This document shows, piece after piece, positions 34,004-42,404 of a DNA stretch of 64,000 bases; the stretch's first letter is position 1, and the number at the start of each line of letters is the position of its first letter. The notes under the pieces are model-generated. The model saw only the letters and a list, made by a program, of their open reading frames with translations, was not told the DNA's origin and made no database searches. The position numbers were made by a program, and so were the translations under genes. The stretch is from Lysobacter_K koreensis. Its GTDB lineage: Bacteria; Pseudomonadota; Gammaproteobacteria; Xanthomonadales; Xanthomonadaceae. Location of the stretch: NCBI RefSeq assembly GCF_042677045.1, contig NZ_JBHTIH010000008.1:132232-196231 (forward strand). Reading direction: 5' to 3'.

Positions 34004-34500
34004 TCCTGCACCAGACCATCGCCAGCCCGGTCGGCCCGCTGCTGCTGGCGGCCGACGACGCCGGCCTGCGCCTGATCGAATTCCACGCGCCGCGCCATGC
34101 GATGGCGCGTGGCGCGGACTGGCAGGAAGGCGACAACGACGTGCTACAGGCGACCCGTGCCCAGCTCGGCGAATACTTCGACGGGTCGCGGCGAGCGTTC
34201 GAGCTGCCGTTGGCGCCGCGCGGCACGGAGTTCCAGCGCGCGGTGTGGCACCGGCTGGCCGGCATCGCGTACGGCGAGACGATCAGCTACGCGCAACTGG
34301 CCACGCGCGTCGGCAAGCCCAGTGCGATGCGCGCGGTCGGCGCGGCGAACGGCCGCAACCCGATGCCGATCGTGCTGCCTTGCCACCGCGTGATCGGCGC
34401 CGACGGCAGCCTGACCGGCTTCGGCGGCGGCCTGCCGACCAAGCAGTTCCTGCTGGTGCTGGAAGGCGCGCTGCCGGGTGGCGATCTGTTCGCGACGTGA
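34000..34500 (+). CDS. ogt: methylated-DNA-protein-cysteine methyltransferase
   Basis: 166-residue suicide repair protein transferring the methyl group from O6-methylguanine to its own cysteine. The active site is PIVLPCHRVIGADGSLTGFG, and the DNA-binding helix-turn-helix is GETISYAQLATRVGKPSAMR. It starts with a GTG at 34000 that overlaps the TGA of the upstream alkA gene (GTGA), so the two are translationally coupled. Together they make a compact alkylation-repair operon in which Ada's usual C-terminal methyltransferase is a separate protein. Confidence 0.93.
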   Translation: MILHQTIASPVGPLLLAADDAGLRLIEFHAPRHAMARGADWQEGDNDVLQATRAQLGEYFDGSRRAFELPLAPRGTEFQRAVWHRLAGIAYGETISYAQLATRVGKPSAMRAVGAANGRNPMPIVLPCHRVIGADGSLTGFGGGLPTKQFLLVLEGALPGGDLFAT

Positions 34501-34513
34501 TTGGCCGCAATTC

Positions 34514-34572
34514 GTAGGGCGGGTTTCAACCCGCCTTCGCCATCCCGGACGGCGGGTTGAAACCCGCCCTAC
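34514..34572. repeat. class A REP inverted pair
   Basis: GTAGGGCGGGTTTCAACCCG from 34514 with an inverted copy ending CCTAC at 34572, separated by about 15 bp. It lies between the convergent ogt and hutF genes. Confidence 0.9.
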
Positions 34573-34643
34573 GCCGACATCGCTGCATGAGGAGATTCCG
34601 ACGAGCTAGCAACATCATGCCCGTTTGGTCTCCCTGCGCCGGG

Positions 34644-35993
34644 CTAGTCCGTCAGCAGCGTCCGCATTGCCGCGCGATAGCGCGCTGCGATCCCGTCGCG
34701 ATCGCGGTGATGGCCACCAGCGACGACCTGCGTGCCGCCGACGTGGACGTCGCGCACCAGGTTGCGGTTGCCGCTGAAGATCCAGCGATCCAGCGCGTCC
34801 TCGCGCGTCATGCCCGCCAGCTGCGGGGCGGCGTCATCGAACAGCACGAAGTCGGCGAACTGGCCGACGTCCAGCGCACCGATCGCGTGCCCGGTCGAGC
34901 GGGCCGCGCTGGTGGCCACCCCGCGCAGCAGGGTCTCGGCGACGCTCGGCGACCCCGGCAGCACGGCGATGTTGCGGCGCTGCGTCGCCAGGCGCTGGCC
35001 GTATTCGAGCCAGCGCAGTTCCTCGACCGGCGACACCGAGATGTGCGAATCCGAACCGATGCCCCAGCCACCGCCGGCGTCGAGGTAGGCGCGCAGTGGG
35101 AACAGGCCGTCGCCGAGGTTGGCCTCGGTGGTCGGGCAGATGGCCACGGTTGCGCCGCTGCGGGCGAGGCCCTGCACTTCGGCGTCGACCAGGTGGGTGG
35201 CGTGCACCAGCGTCCAGCGGCGGTCGACGTCGGCGTTGGCGAGCAACCACTCGACAGGGCGCGCGCCGCGGGTGGCGAGGCAATCGTCCACCTCGGCGAC
35301 CTGCTCGGCGATGTGGATGTGCACCGGCATCGCCGCGGGCAAGGTGGCAAGCACCGCCTGCATCGCCTCGGTCGGCACCGCGCGCAGGCTGTGGAAGCAG
35401 GCGCCGACGTGCAGGCCCGCGCCGACGTCCTCGCCCAGCGTGTCGAGCAGGCGCAGATAGTCGTCGACGCCGTGCGCGAAGCGGCGCTGGCGTTCGCCCA
35501 GCGCGCGGCCGTCGAAGCCGCCGGTCATGTACAGCACGGGTAGCAGCGTCAGGCGGATGCCGGTGTCGCGCGCGGCGGCGACCAGCGCGCGCGACATCGC
35601 CGCCGGGTCGTCGTAGGGGCGGCCGTCGGGCGCGTGGTGCAGGTAGTGGAATTCGCAGACCGTGGTGTAACCGGCCTCGAGCATCTCCGCGTACAGCTGC
35701 GCCGCGACCGCATGCAGCGCGTCCGGATCGAAGCGTCCGGCGAAGCGGTACATCGTCTCGCGCCAGGTCCAGAACGAGTCGGTTGGGTTGGTCTGGCGCT
35801 CGGCCATGCCGGCCATCGCACGCTGGAACGCGTGCGAATGCAGGTTGGCGATGCCCGGGACGATCCAGCTGGCGCTGGCGGTCGGCTCCGCGGGTTCCAA
35901 CGCGGTGATCCGACCGTGTTCGTCGACGCTCACGCCGGCGTCGGCGCGCCAGCCATCGCGGGTCCACAGCATCCGGGCATCGAAGGTCTTCAT
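34644..35993 (-). CDS. hutF: formimidoylglutamate deiminase
   Basis: 449-residue amidohydrolase-family enzyme that deaminates N-formimidoyl-L-glutamate to N-formyl-L-glutamate, the distinctive step of the five-step histidine pathway. Metal and active-site motifs are IVPGIANLHSHAFQRAMAGM (HxH), the histidine-rich VCEFHYLHHAPDGRPY, PVHIHIAEQ, and GIGSDSHISVSPVEEL. The ATG at 35993 places the amidohydrolase strands at the normal distance. It is divergent from hutI with an 80-bp gap that should contain the promoters. hutG is expected for the next step but is not in the window. Confidence 0.93.
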   Translation of the reverse strand: MKTFDARMLWTRDGWRADAGVSVDEHGRITALEPAEPTASASWIVPGIANLHSHAFQRAMAGMAERQTNPTDSFWTWRETMYRFAGRFDPDALHAVAAQLYAEMLEAGYTTVCEFHYLHHAPDGRPYDDPAAMSRALVAAARDTGIRLTLLPVLYMTGGFDGRALGERQRRFAHGVDDYLRLLDTLGEDVGAGLHVGACFHSLRAVPTEAMQAVLATLPAAMPVHIHIAEQVAEVDDCLATRGARPVEWLLANADVDRRWTLVHATHLVDAEVQGLARSGATVAICPTTEANLGDGLFPLRAYLDAGGGWGIGSDSHISVSPVEELRWLEYGQRLATQRRNIAVLPGSPSVAETLLRGVATSAARSTGHAIGALDVGQFADFVLFDDAAPQLAGMTREDALDRWIFSGNRNLVRDVHVGGTQVVAGGHHRDRDGIAARYRAAMRTLLTD

Positions 35994-36073
35994 CGCGGCA
36001 TTCTCGCCTGCCCGCGACGCCGCTGGCGACCAGCCAGGTCCGGCGGGCGCGACATGGCCGCTAGAATCGGCCC

Positions 36074-37339
36074 ATGACCCAAGCGAACGTGACCCAAGCA
36101 AACGAGCCGGCAAGTGACTCAAGATGGGACGGGCTGATCCTCGGCGCTTCGATCGCCACGCTGGATGCCGACAGCGGCTATGGCGAGATCGCCGACGCCG
36201 CGCTGGCCTGGCGCGATGGCGCGATCACCTACGTCGGGCCGCGCGCTGACCTGCCCGGCGCTCCGGCCACGCTCGCGCGCGAAGTGGTCGAAGCCGATGG
36301 CTGGATCACCCCCGGCCTGGTCGATTGCCACACCCACCTGGTGTTCGCCGGCGACCGCGCGCGCGAGTTCGAGCTGCGCCTGCAGGGCGCGTCGTACGAA
36401 GAGATCGCGCGCGCCGGCGGCGGCATCCTCTCGACCGTGCGCGCGACCCGCGCCGCCGACGAGGGAGAACTGCTGCGGCAATCGCTGCCGCGCGCACGCG
36501 CGTTGCTCGCCGACGGCGCGACCACGCTCGAGATCAAGTCCGGCTACGGCCTGGACTTCGACAACGAACGCAAGATGCTGCGCGTCGCCCGCCAGATCGG
36601 CGACGCGCTTGGCATCAGGGTGCGCACCACCTACCTCGCGGCGCACGCGCTGCCGCCGGAGTTCAGTGGCCGCGCCGACGCCTACATCGACGCGGTGGTC
36701 GAATGGCTGCCACGGCTGCACGGCGAGGGCCTGGTCGACGCGGTCGACGCGTTCTGCGAGGGCATCGGTTTCAGCCGGGCGCAGACGCGGCGCGTGTTCG
36801 AGGCCGCGCGCGCGCTCGGCCTGCCGGTCAAGCTGCACGCGGACCAGCTCAGCGACCTCGGCGGCGCGGCGCTGGTGGCCGAATTCGGCGGCCTGTCGGC
36901 CGACCATGTCGAACACAGCTCGTTGGACGGCGTGCAGGCGATGGCCGAACGCGGCGCGGTCGCGGTACTGCTTCCGGGCGCGTTCCATGTGTTGCGCGAA
37001 ACCAAGCTGCCGCCGCTCGCCGCGTTCCGCGAGCACGGCGTGGCGATGGCGGTCGCGACCGACTGCAACCCCGGCACGTCACCGCTGCTGTCGCTGCGGC
37101 AGGCGATGCAGCTGGCCTGCACCCACTTCAGGTTGACGCCGGAAGAAGCGTTGCGCGGCGCGACCGTGCATGCGGCGCGCGCGCTGGGACTGGCCAATCG
37201 CGGCGTGCTGAGGGTCGCCGCGCGCGCCGATTTCGTGCGCTGGCAGGTCGGGCATCCAGCCGAGCTGTGCTACTGGCTCGGCGGCACGCTGGCTGGCGAC
37301 GTGTTTGCCGGCGGCCGACGCGTGGCCGGCGCGGCCTGA
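36074..37339 (+). CDS. hutI: imidazolonepropionase
   Basis: 421-residue zinc or iron amidohydrolase opening the imidazolone ring to formimidoyl-glutamate (third step of histidine degradation). Motifs are ITPGLVDCHTHLVFAGDRAR (HxH metal pair), LEIKSGYGLDFDNERKMLRV, the metal histidine in VKLHADQLSDLGGA, and TDCNPGTSPLLSL. The first codons contain a duplicated 15-bp segment (MTQANVTQAN), so the GTG at the second copy could also act as start. It is divergent from hutF. The following dipeptidase is 54 bp downstream. Confidence 0.94.
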   Translation: MTQANVTQANEPASDSRWDGLILGASIATLDADSGYGEIADAALAWRDGAITYVGPRADLPGAPATLAREVVEADGWITPGLVDCHTHLVFAGDRAREFELRLQGASYEEIARAGGGILSTVRATRAADEGELLRQSLPRARALLADGATTLEIKSGYGLDFDNERKMLRVARQIGDALGIRVRTTYLAAHALPPEFSGRADAYIDAVVEWLPRLHGEGLVDAVDAFCEGIGFSRAQTRRVFEAARALGLPVKLHADQLSDLGGAALVAEFGGLSADHVEHSSLDGVQAMAERGAVAVLLPGAFHVLRETKLPPLAAFREHGVAMAVATDCNPGTSPLLSLRQAMQLACTHFRLTPEEALRGATVHAARALGLANRGVLRVAARADFVRWQVGHPAELCYWLGGTLAGDVFAGGRRVAGAA

Positions 37340-37393
37340 CCTTTAGCTGCACACCCATCCCGCTGCTCTGCCCCGCCACGCAAGGAAAACGCC

Positions 37394-38602
37394 ATGCGCC
37401 CATTGATCGCCATCGTCTGTTCCGCGCTGTTCGCGAGCCCCGCGCCTTTTGCCGCGCACGCACAGGCGCTGACCGCCGCGCAGCAGCTCGCGCAGGACGC
37501 ACTCATCGTCGACACCCATATCGATGCGCCGACCGAACTGCTCGCCAAGTGGCACGATCTGGGCGTCGCCAGCCCCGAGACCGAGTTCGACTACCCGCGC
37601 GCGCGCCAGGGCGGCCTGGATGTCGCGTTCATGTCGATCTACACCTCGGCCGGCGAGGACGCCGCCGGCAAGGCCACCCAGATCGCGCATACCCAGATCG
37701 ATGCGATAGAGGCGCTGGCCGCGCGCCATCCGGACAAGTTCGCGCTGCTGCGCTCGCCCGCCGACCTCGAGCGGCTGCGCGCCGGCAACCGCGTGCTGCT
37801 CGCGCTAGGCATGGAGAACGGCGCGCCGATCGGCGACGACCTGGCGCAGCTGGACGCGTACCACGCGCGCGGCGTGCGCTACATCACCCTCGCCCACGGC
37901 CAGAACAACCGCATCAGCGATTCCTCGTACGACCTCACCCGGCGCTGGAACGGGCTCAGCCCGTTCGGCGAACAGGTGGTCGCGCGGATGAACCGGCTCG
38001 GCATCATGGTCGACGTCTCGCACCTGTCCGACGAGGCGGTGCGCGACGTGCTGCGGATCACCGACGTGCCGGTGATCGCCAGCCATTCGGGCATGCGCCA
38101 TTTCACCCCGGGCTTCGAGCGCAACCTCAGCGACAAGCTAGCGCGCGCGATCGCGGCCAAGGGCGGCGTGGTGCAGATCGTGTTCGGCAGCGCCTTCATC
38201 GACGCCAGGGCCGCGGCCGACACCCAGGCCTACTTCCGTGCCGCGGCGCAGTTCGAACGCGACAACGCGGCCGCGGTCGCGGCCGGCAAGCCCGCGCTCA
38301 GCGAGGAGGCGTTCGACAAGGACTGGGACGCGGCGCACCCGCCGGTGCCGACCAAGCTGGCCGCCGTGCTCGACCAGATCGACCACGCGGTCAAGGTGAT
38401 GGGCATCGACCACGTCGGCATCGGTTCGGATTTCGATGGCGTCAGCGGCAAGCTGCCCGAGGGCCTGCGCACGGTCGCCGACTACCCGAACCTGGTCGCC
38501 GGCCTGCAAGAGCGCGGCTACGACGAGGCCGGCATTCGCAAGATCCTCGGCGGCAACCTGCTGCGGGTGTGGCGCGCGGTGGAGGCGGCGGCCAAGCCGT
38601 AA
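37394..38602 (+). CDS. membrane-dipeptidase family M19 (renal-dipeptidase-like)
   Basis: 402 residues with a Sec signal peptide (cleavage after AAHAQA). Peptidase family M19 zinc motifs are IVDTHIDAPTELL (HxD), a conserved region LALGMENGAPIGDDLAQL with the bridging glutamate, and ASHSGMRHFTPG, then VGIGSDFDGV near the end. It should cleave dipeptides in the periplasm. It follows hutI by 54 bp and may be co-transcribed, but a role in histidine use (releasing His from dipeptides) is inference. It ends before a strong terminator. Confidence 0.92.
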   Translation: MRPLIAIVCSALFASPAPFAAHAQALTAAQQLAQDALIVDTHIDAPTELLAKWHDLGVASPETEFDYPRARQGGLDVAFMSIYTSAGEDAAGKATQIAHTQIDAIEALAARHPDKFALLRSPADLERLRAGNRVLLALGMENGAPIGDDLAQLDAYHARGVRYITLAHGQNNRISDSSYDLTRRWNGLSPFGEQVVARMNRLGIMVDVSHLSDEAVRDVLRITDVPVIASHSGMRHFTPGFERNLSDKLARAIAAKGGVVQIVFGSAFIDARAAADTQAYFRAAAQFERDNAAAVAAGKPALSEEAFDKDWDAAHPPVPTKLAAVLDQIDHAVKVMGIDHVGIGSDFDGVSGKLPEGLRTVADYPNLVAGLQERGYDEAGIRKILGGNLLRVWRAVEAAAKP

Positions 38603-38634
38603 CCCCCCCGATCTGACAAAACAGCGCCCACAAA

Positions 38635-38658
38635 AAAGCCCCGCGATCGCGGGGCTTT
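38635..38658. terminator. bidirectional Rho-independent terminator
   Basis: Perfect palindrome AAAGCCCCGCGATCGCGGGG followed by CTTTCTCG, with an A-run on the left. It lies between the convergent dipeptidase and THX genes. Confidence 0.9.
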
Positions 38659-38681
38659 CTCGTCACGCCAGGAAACGGCGC

Positions 38682-38870
38682 TTATTCCTTGGCGGCGGCC
38701 TTCTTGACCGCGACCTTCTTGGCCGGGGCCTTGGCCACCGACTTGGTCGCCGCCTTCTTCACGACCGGGGCGGTGACCGTGCCGGCCGCCTTGGTCACGG
38801 AGCTGCGGGCGTTGCCGTAGCTCGAAATGGAACGCTTGCCCTTGGCGGTCTTGCGGTCGCCCTTACCCAT
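38682..38870 (-). CDS. 30S ribosomal protein THX with extended basic tail
   Basis: 62-residue very basic protein. It begins MGKGDRKTAKGKRSISSYGN, matching the conserved N-terminus of ribosomal protein THX (bacterial Thx of the 30S head). The remaining 40 residues form a Lys/Ala/Val-rich tail (VAKAPAKKVAVKKAAAKE) resembling histone-like or Xanthomonadaceae low-complexity tails, which could bind rRNA or DNA. An AGGAGC site precedes the ATG. It is flanked by a terminator and a cluster of hairpins. Confidence 0.85.
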   Translation of the reverse strand: MGKGDRKTAKGKRSISSYGNARSSVTKAAGTVTAPVVKKAATKSVAKAPAKKVAVKKAAAKE

Positions 38871-38983
38871 GGTCGTGCTCCTGAAGCAGTGTCTTGAATG
38901 ATGGTCACGCGGCTGCGCGCGAGGCCGGGAAGTCTAGCACGCGACCCGAGCCCGACCGACCCGCGAAACCCATATGGAGGAAA

Positions 38984-39095
38984 GCCCCCTTGGTAAGGGG
39001 GCGCCCCGAAGGGGCGGGGATCGGAAGCCCGTAGCGGGGCCCAAAACTTGCGCAGCAAGTTTTGGGATTGATCAGATGCGCAGCATCAGATCAAT
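38984..39095. repeat. cluster of four successive hairpins
   Basis: Four adjacent palindromes: GCCCCCTTGGTAAGGGGGC (38984-39002), CGCCCCGAAGGGGCG (39002-39016), a 27-bp one with arms CCCAAAACTTG (39040-39066) and a 29-bp one with arms ATTGATC (39067-39095). The last overlaps the MerC-like stop codon on the minus strand. Together they may end its transcription or stabilise the mRNA. Confidence 0.8.
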
Positions 39096-39501
39096 GCGCG
39101 CAGCTGGCGTCGTGCACGTGGCCATGGTTGAGGCGCCAGTTGGCGATATGCGCCAGCCCGACCAGGGTGCCGCCGAACGTCATCGCGATCGCATGCGGCA
39201 GCAGGGATTCGTGCAGCGGCCGGTACAGCACCCCCAGCCACAGCACCAGCAGCCCGGGGACCAGCAGCGACAGCGCGCGCACGGCGCGATGGCGACGGTA
39301 GCCCCAGACCACGCTGAACATGCCCAGCCCCGTGGCGAACACCACGAACCCGAATTCGAAGCTGCCGCTGAACCAGCTGGCCACGCCGAGCGACGGCAGG
39401 GTCGCGATCAGCACCGGCAGCAGCGCGCAGTGCGCCGCGCACAGCAGCGAGCCGAAGGCGCCGAGACGGTCGAGCAGGCTGCGGGGGCGAAGTGGCGGCA
39501 T
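39091..39501 (-). CDS. MerC-domain membrane protein
   Basis: 136-residue inner-membrane protein with four hydrophobic helices. The first helix carries the MerC-like metal motif CAAHCALLPVL, and the C-terminus is histidine-rich (NHGHVHDASCAH). MerC proteins transport or bind soft metal ions such as mercury. Here the setting next to a zinc-type TonB receptor, sharing a putative Zur operator, makes a zinc-related role more likely; that is inference. The gene starts at 39501, divergent from the receptor. Confidence 0.82.
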   Translation of the reverse strand: MPPLRPRSLLDRLGAFGSLLCAAHCALLPVLIATLPSLGVASWFSGSFEFGFVVFATGLGMFSVVWGYRRHRAVRALSLLVPGLLVLWLGVLYRPLHESLLPHAIAMTFGGTLVGLAHIANWRLNHGHVHDASCAH

Positions 39502-39538
39502 GAACCTGACTTATGGGGCATGGCTTGCGGGACAGTTG

Positions 39539-39554
39539 GAATACTATAACATTC
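39539..39554. promoter_or_regulatory. putative Zur operator
   Basis: Imperfect palindrome GAATACTATAACATTC (12 of 16 positions symmetric), matching the shape of gammaproteobacterial Zur/Fur boxes (GTTATA...TATAAC core). It lies in the 81-bp gap between the divergent MerC-like and ZnuD-like genes. A zur gene is 2.3 kb downstream. AT-rich composition stands out in this GC-rich sequence. Confidence 0.65.
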
Positions 39555-39582
39555 TTCTGACCCCGTCACCCCACCCCATCGG

Positions 39583-41793
39583 ATGACCATGCCCAACCCG
39601 CGCTTCCCCCGACGCCTCCCGCTGGCCCTCGCGCTCGCCATCGCGCTGCCGCTGGCCCACGCCGCGGAACCGCCGACCGACAATAGCCATGCGCCCACCG
39701 ACCTGGACGCGGTCGAGGTCAAGGCCACGCCGTTGCCGGGCACCGCGGAAGATCTCGCCCGCCCGGTCGAGGTGCTGGCCGGCGAGCGGCTCGACGCGGC
39801 CAAGGCCAGTTCGCTGGGCGAGACCGTCAGCAAGCTGCCGGGCGTGCAGTCGTCGTACTTCGGCCCCGGCGTCGGCCGCCCGATCATCCGCGGCTTCGAT
39901 GGCGCGCGCGTGCAGGTGATGAGCGACGGGCTGGGTTCGGGCGACGTGTCCACGGTCAGCGTCGACCACGCGGTCAGCATCGAGCCGTTCCTCGCCAGCC
40001 AGATCGAGGTGCTCAAGGGCCCGGCGACGCTGCTGTACGGCAGCGGCGCGATCGGCGGCGCGGTCAACGTGATTGATGGCCGCGTGCCGGAGGCCGTGAC
40101 CACGCAGCCGCTGCAGGGCCGCGCCGAGTTGCGCGCCGGCACCGTCAACGACGAAAGGACCGGGATGATGCGCTTGGACGCCACCGCCGCCGGCGGCCAG
40201 CTGGTGTTCCATGCCGATGCGCTGCACCGCGAGACCGGTGACTACGAGATCCCCGGCTTCGCCGAAAGCGCGGCGCACCTGGCCGAGGCAGGTGAAACCC
40301 CCGACCCGGCCGACAAGGGCCTGCTGCCGAACAGCTTCGTGCGCACCGACAGCGGCGCGCTCGGCCTGTCGTGGGTCGGCGAACGCGGGTTTCTCGGCGT
40401 TGCCAGCAGCCTGTTCAACACCCGCTACGGTGTCCCCGGCCACGCCCATGAGGAAGCGCACGACCACGGCGGCGCATCCGAACCCGACGACGGCCACGCC
40501 GAGGAAGCCGGGGTCAGCATCGCCCTAGACCAGCGCCGCCATGAACTGCGCGGCGGCCTCGACAACGTCGGCCCGTTCCAGTCGCTGCGCCTCAAGTTCG
40601 CGAACACGCAATACACCCACACCGAGTTCGAGGGCGACGAGGTCGGCACCGTGTTCGACAACACCGCCAACGAGGCACGCCTGGAAGCGGTGCACCAGAC
40701 GTTCGCGGGCTGGGACGGCGCGTTCGGCGTGCAGTGGTCGGAGCGCGATTTCGTTGCGATCGGCGACGAGGCCTTCGTGCCGGCGACGCGGGGCCACGAC
40801 ACCGGCCTGTTCTGGCTCGGCGAACGCACGTTCGGGCCGCTCAAAGTGGAACTGGGTGCGCGCCACGACCGCAACGTGATCGACACCGACGCCCAAGCGC
40901 TGGCGCCGCAACGGCGCACGCAGCGCAAGTTCGAGGCCAAGAACCTGTCGGCGTCGCTGAAGTGGGACATCAATGACGCGTTCCACGTGGCGTTCGGACT
41001 GGACCGCGCTCAGCGCGCGCCGACCGCCGAGGAGTTGTATTCCAACGGCCTGCACGTGGCGACCTCGACGATCGAGGTCGGCGACGACGCGCTTGACGTG
41101 GAGACTGCCAACCGCGCCGAACTGGGCGTGCACTGGCACACCGAGCGCTTGAAGCTGGGCGTCGCGGCCTACGTCGTGCGCTATCAGGATTTCATCTACC
41201 TGACCGCGCTGGAATCACGCAGCATGCCGGGCACGTTGCTGACCGACGGCCGTACGCCGGTCAACCTGTGGACCCAGGGCGATGCGCGCTTCCACGGCAT
41301 GGAGGCGCAGGCGCAGATCCAGCTCGCCGACAACGCCAGCGGCGCGTGGGACCTGCGCGTGTTCGGTGACGTGGTGCGCGGCGAACTCGACGGTCGCGGC
41401 CAGCGCGATGCCGCGCTGCAGGTGTTCCACGGCGACCACACCCACCACTACGACGCGGGCATCGAGCAAGGCGGCAACCTGCCGCGGATCGCGCCCGCGC
41501 GCGTCGGCGGCGAACTCACGTGGGAGCGCGGGCCGTGGCGTGCGTCACTGGGTGCGGTGCGCTACGCCCGTCAGGACGAAGTGGCCGCGAACGAGACCCC
41601 GACTCCGGGGTACACGCTGGTCGACGCGCACCTGGCGTGGCATCGGGACACGCCCGGCGGCAACGCCTGGGAAGTATTCCTCGACGGCAGCAACCTGCTC
41701 GACGAGGAAGCGCGCGCGCACACCTCGTTCCTCAAGGATCTAGCGCCGTTGCCGGGCCGCGGGCTCGCGTTCGGCGTGCGCGCGTTCTTTTGA
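39583..41793 (+). CDS. znuD: TonB-dependent receptor, ZnuD-like (zinc uptake)
   Basis: 736-residue outer-membrane receptor. After a signal peptide (cleavage near AHAAE) comes a plug domain with TDLDAVEVKATPLPGTAED and the typical PGVQSSYFGPGVGRPIIRGF, then IEVLKGPATLLYGSGAIGGA. The beta-barrel ends in an aromatic residue (VRAFF). An extracellular loop near residues 286-308 is rich in His, Asp and Glu (HAHEEAHDHGG), as in zinc receptors of the ZnuD family. A putative Zur box precedes it, and zur lies just downstream on the other strand. ATG at 39583 or 39589. Confidence 0.9.
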   Translation: MTMPNPRFPRRLPLALALAIALPLAHAAEPPTDNSHAPTDLDAVEVKATPLPGTAEDLARPVEVLAGERLDAAKASSLGETVSKLPGVQSSYFGPGVGRPIIRGFDGARVQVMSDGLGSGDVSTVSVDHAVSIEPFLASQIEVLKGPATLLYGSGAIGGAVNVIDGRVPEAVTTQPLQGRAELRAGTVNDERTGMMRLDATAAGGQLVFHADALHRETGDYEIPGFAESAAHLAEAGETPDPADKGLLPNSFVRTDSGALGLSWVGERGFLGVASSLFNTRYGVPGHAHEEAHDHGGASEPDDGHAEEAGVSIALDQRRHELRGGLDNVGPFQSLRLKFANTQYTHTEFEGDEVGTVFDNTANEARLEAVHQTFAGWDGAFGVQWSERDFVAIGDEAFVPATRGHDTGLFWLGERTFGPLKVELGARHDRNVIDTDAQALAPQRRTQRKFEAKNLSASLKWDINDAFHVAFGLDRAQRAPTAEELYSNGLHVATSTIEVGDDALDVETANRAELGVHWHTERLKLGVAAYVVRYQDFIYLTALESRSMPGTLLTDGRTPVNLWTQGDARFHGMEAQAQIQLADNASGAWDLRVFGDVVRGELDGRGQRDAALQVFHGDHTHHYDAGIEQGGNLPRIAPARVGGELTWERGPWRASLGAVRYARQDEVAANETPTPGYTLVDAHLAWHRDTPGGNAWEVFLDGSNLLDEEARAHTSFLKDLAPLPGRGLAFGVRAFF

Positions 41794-41820
41794 GCACGCG
41801 GCGGGATCGTTGACGAGAAA

Positions 41821-41845
41821 GCCCGCCATGACGGCGGGCCTTTTT
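41821..41845. terminator. bidirectional Rho-independent terminator
   Basis: Stem GCCCGCC / GGCGGGC with an ATGA loop, preceded by GAGAAA and followed by CTTTTTCTC. It lies between the convergent receptor and zur genes. Confidence 0.88.
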
Positions 41846-41906
41846 CTCGTTACGGGTTGGCGGAAAACAAGCTGCGGCGGATCACGTCACGGCCGTCAGC
41901 GACCGC

Positions 41907-42395
41907 TTACGCCGCCTTAGCGCAAGCCGCGCACAGCCCATGCACTTCCAGCGTTTGCGCACGTGGCACGAACCCCTGCGCGCGCGCGCGGCGCTCCAGC
42001 GCGCCGACGATCGCGTCGTCCTCCAGCTCGGTCGCCGACTGACACTGGTCGCAGATCAGGAACGGCACCGCGTGCTGCTCGCCGCCGGGGTGGTGGCAGC
42101 CGACGTAGGCGTTGATCGACGACAGCTTGTGGATGAAGCCGTGCTCGAGCAGGAAATCCAGCGCGCGGTACACGGTCGGCGGCGCGGCGGCGTCGTGGGT
42201 GGCCTTCATCTGGTCGAGCAGGTCGTAGGCCTTGACCGGACGTCCCGCCGCGGCGATCAGGCGCAGCGCGTGCGCGCGGATCGGGGTCAGGCGCAGGCCG
42301 CGCTGCTGGCACGCCGACTCGACCTCGTGCACGAAGGCGTCGCCATCGTGAACGTGGTGCGCCGGGTCGGTGCAGGCGTGCGCGGGCGCTTTCAT
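41907..42395 (-). CDS. zur: Fur-family zinc uptake regulator Zur
   Basis: 162-residue Fur-family repressor. The helix-turn-helix region is LTPIRAHALRLIAAAGRPVK to TVYRALDFLLEHGFIH. Metal-binding pairs are CHHPGGEQHAVPFLICDQC and the C-terminal LCAAC, a spacing typical of Zur rather than Fur. The N-terminus is His-rich (HACTDPAHHVHDG). It would repress zinc uptake genes when zinc is sufficient, including the adjacent receptor. It starts 9 bp after the gltX stop on the same strand and is probably co-transcribed with it. Confidence 0.9.
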   Translation of the reverse strand: MKAPAHACTDPAHHVHDGDAFVHEVESACQQRGLRLTPIRAHALRLIAAAGRPVKAYDLLDQMKATHDAAAPPTVYRALDFLLEHGFIHKLSSINAYVGCHHPGGEQHAVPFLICDQCQSATELEDDAIVGALERRARAQGFVPRAQTLEVHGLCAACAKAA

Positions 42396-42404
42396 GGACC
42401 TGAT

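Noticed and set aside
39091..39501. mercury-resistance operon
   Set aside because: The MerC-like gene has no merA, merT, merP or merR neighbour; the context is zinc uptake.
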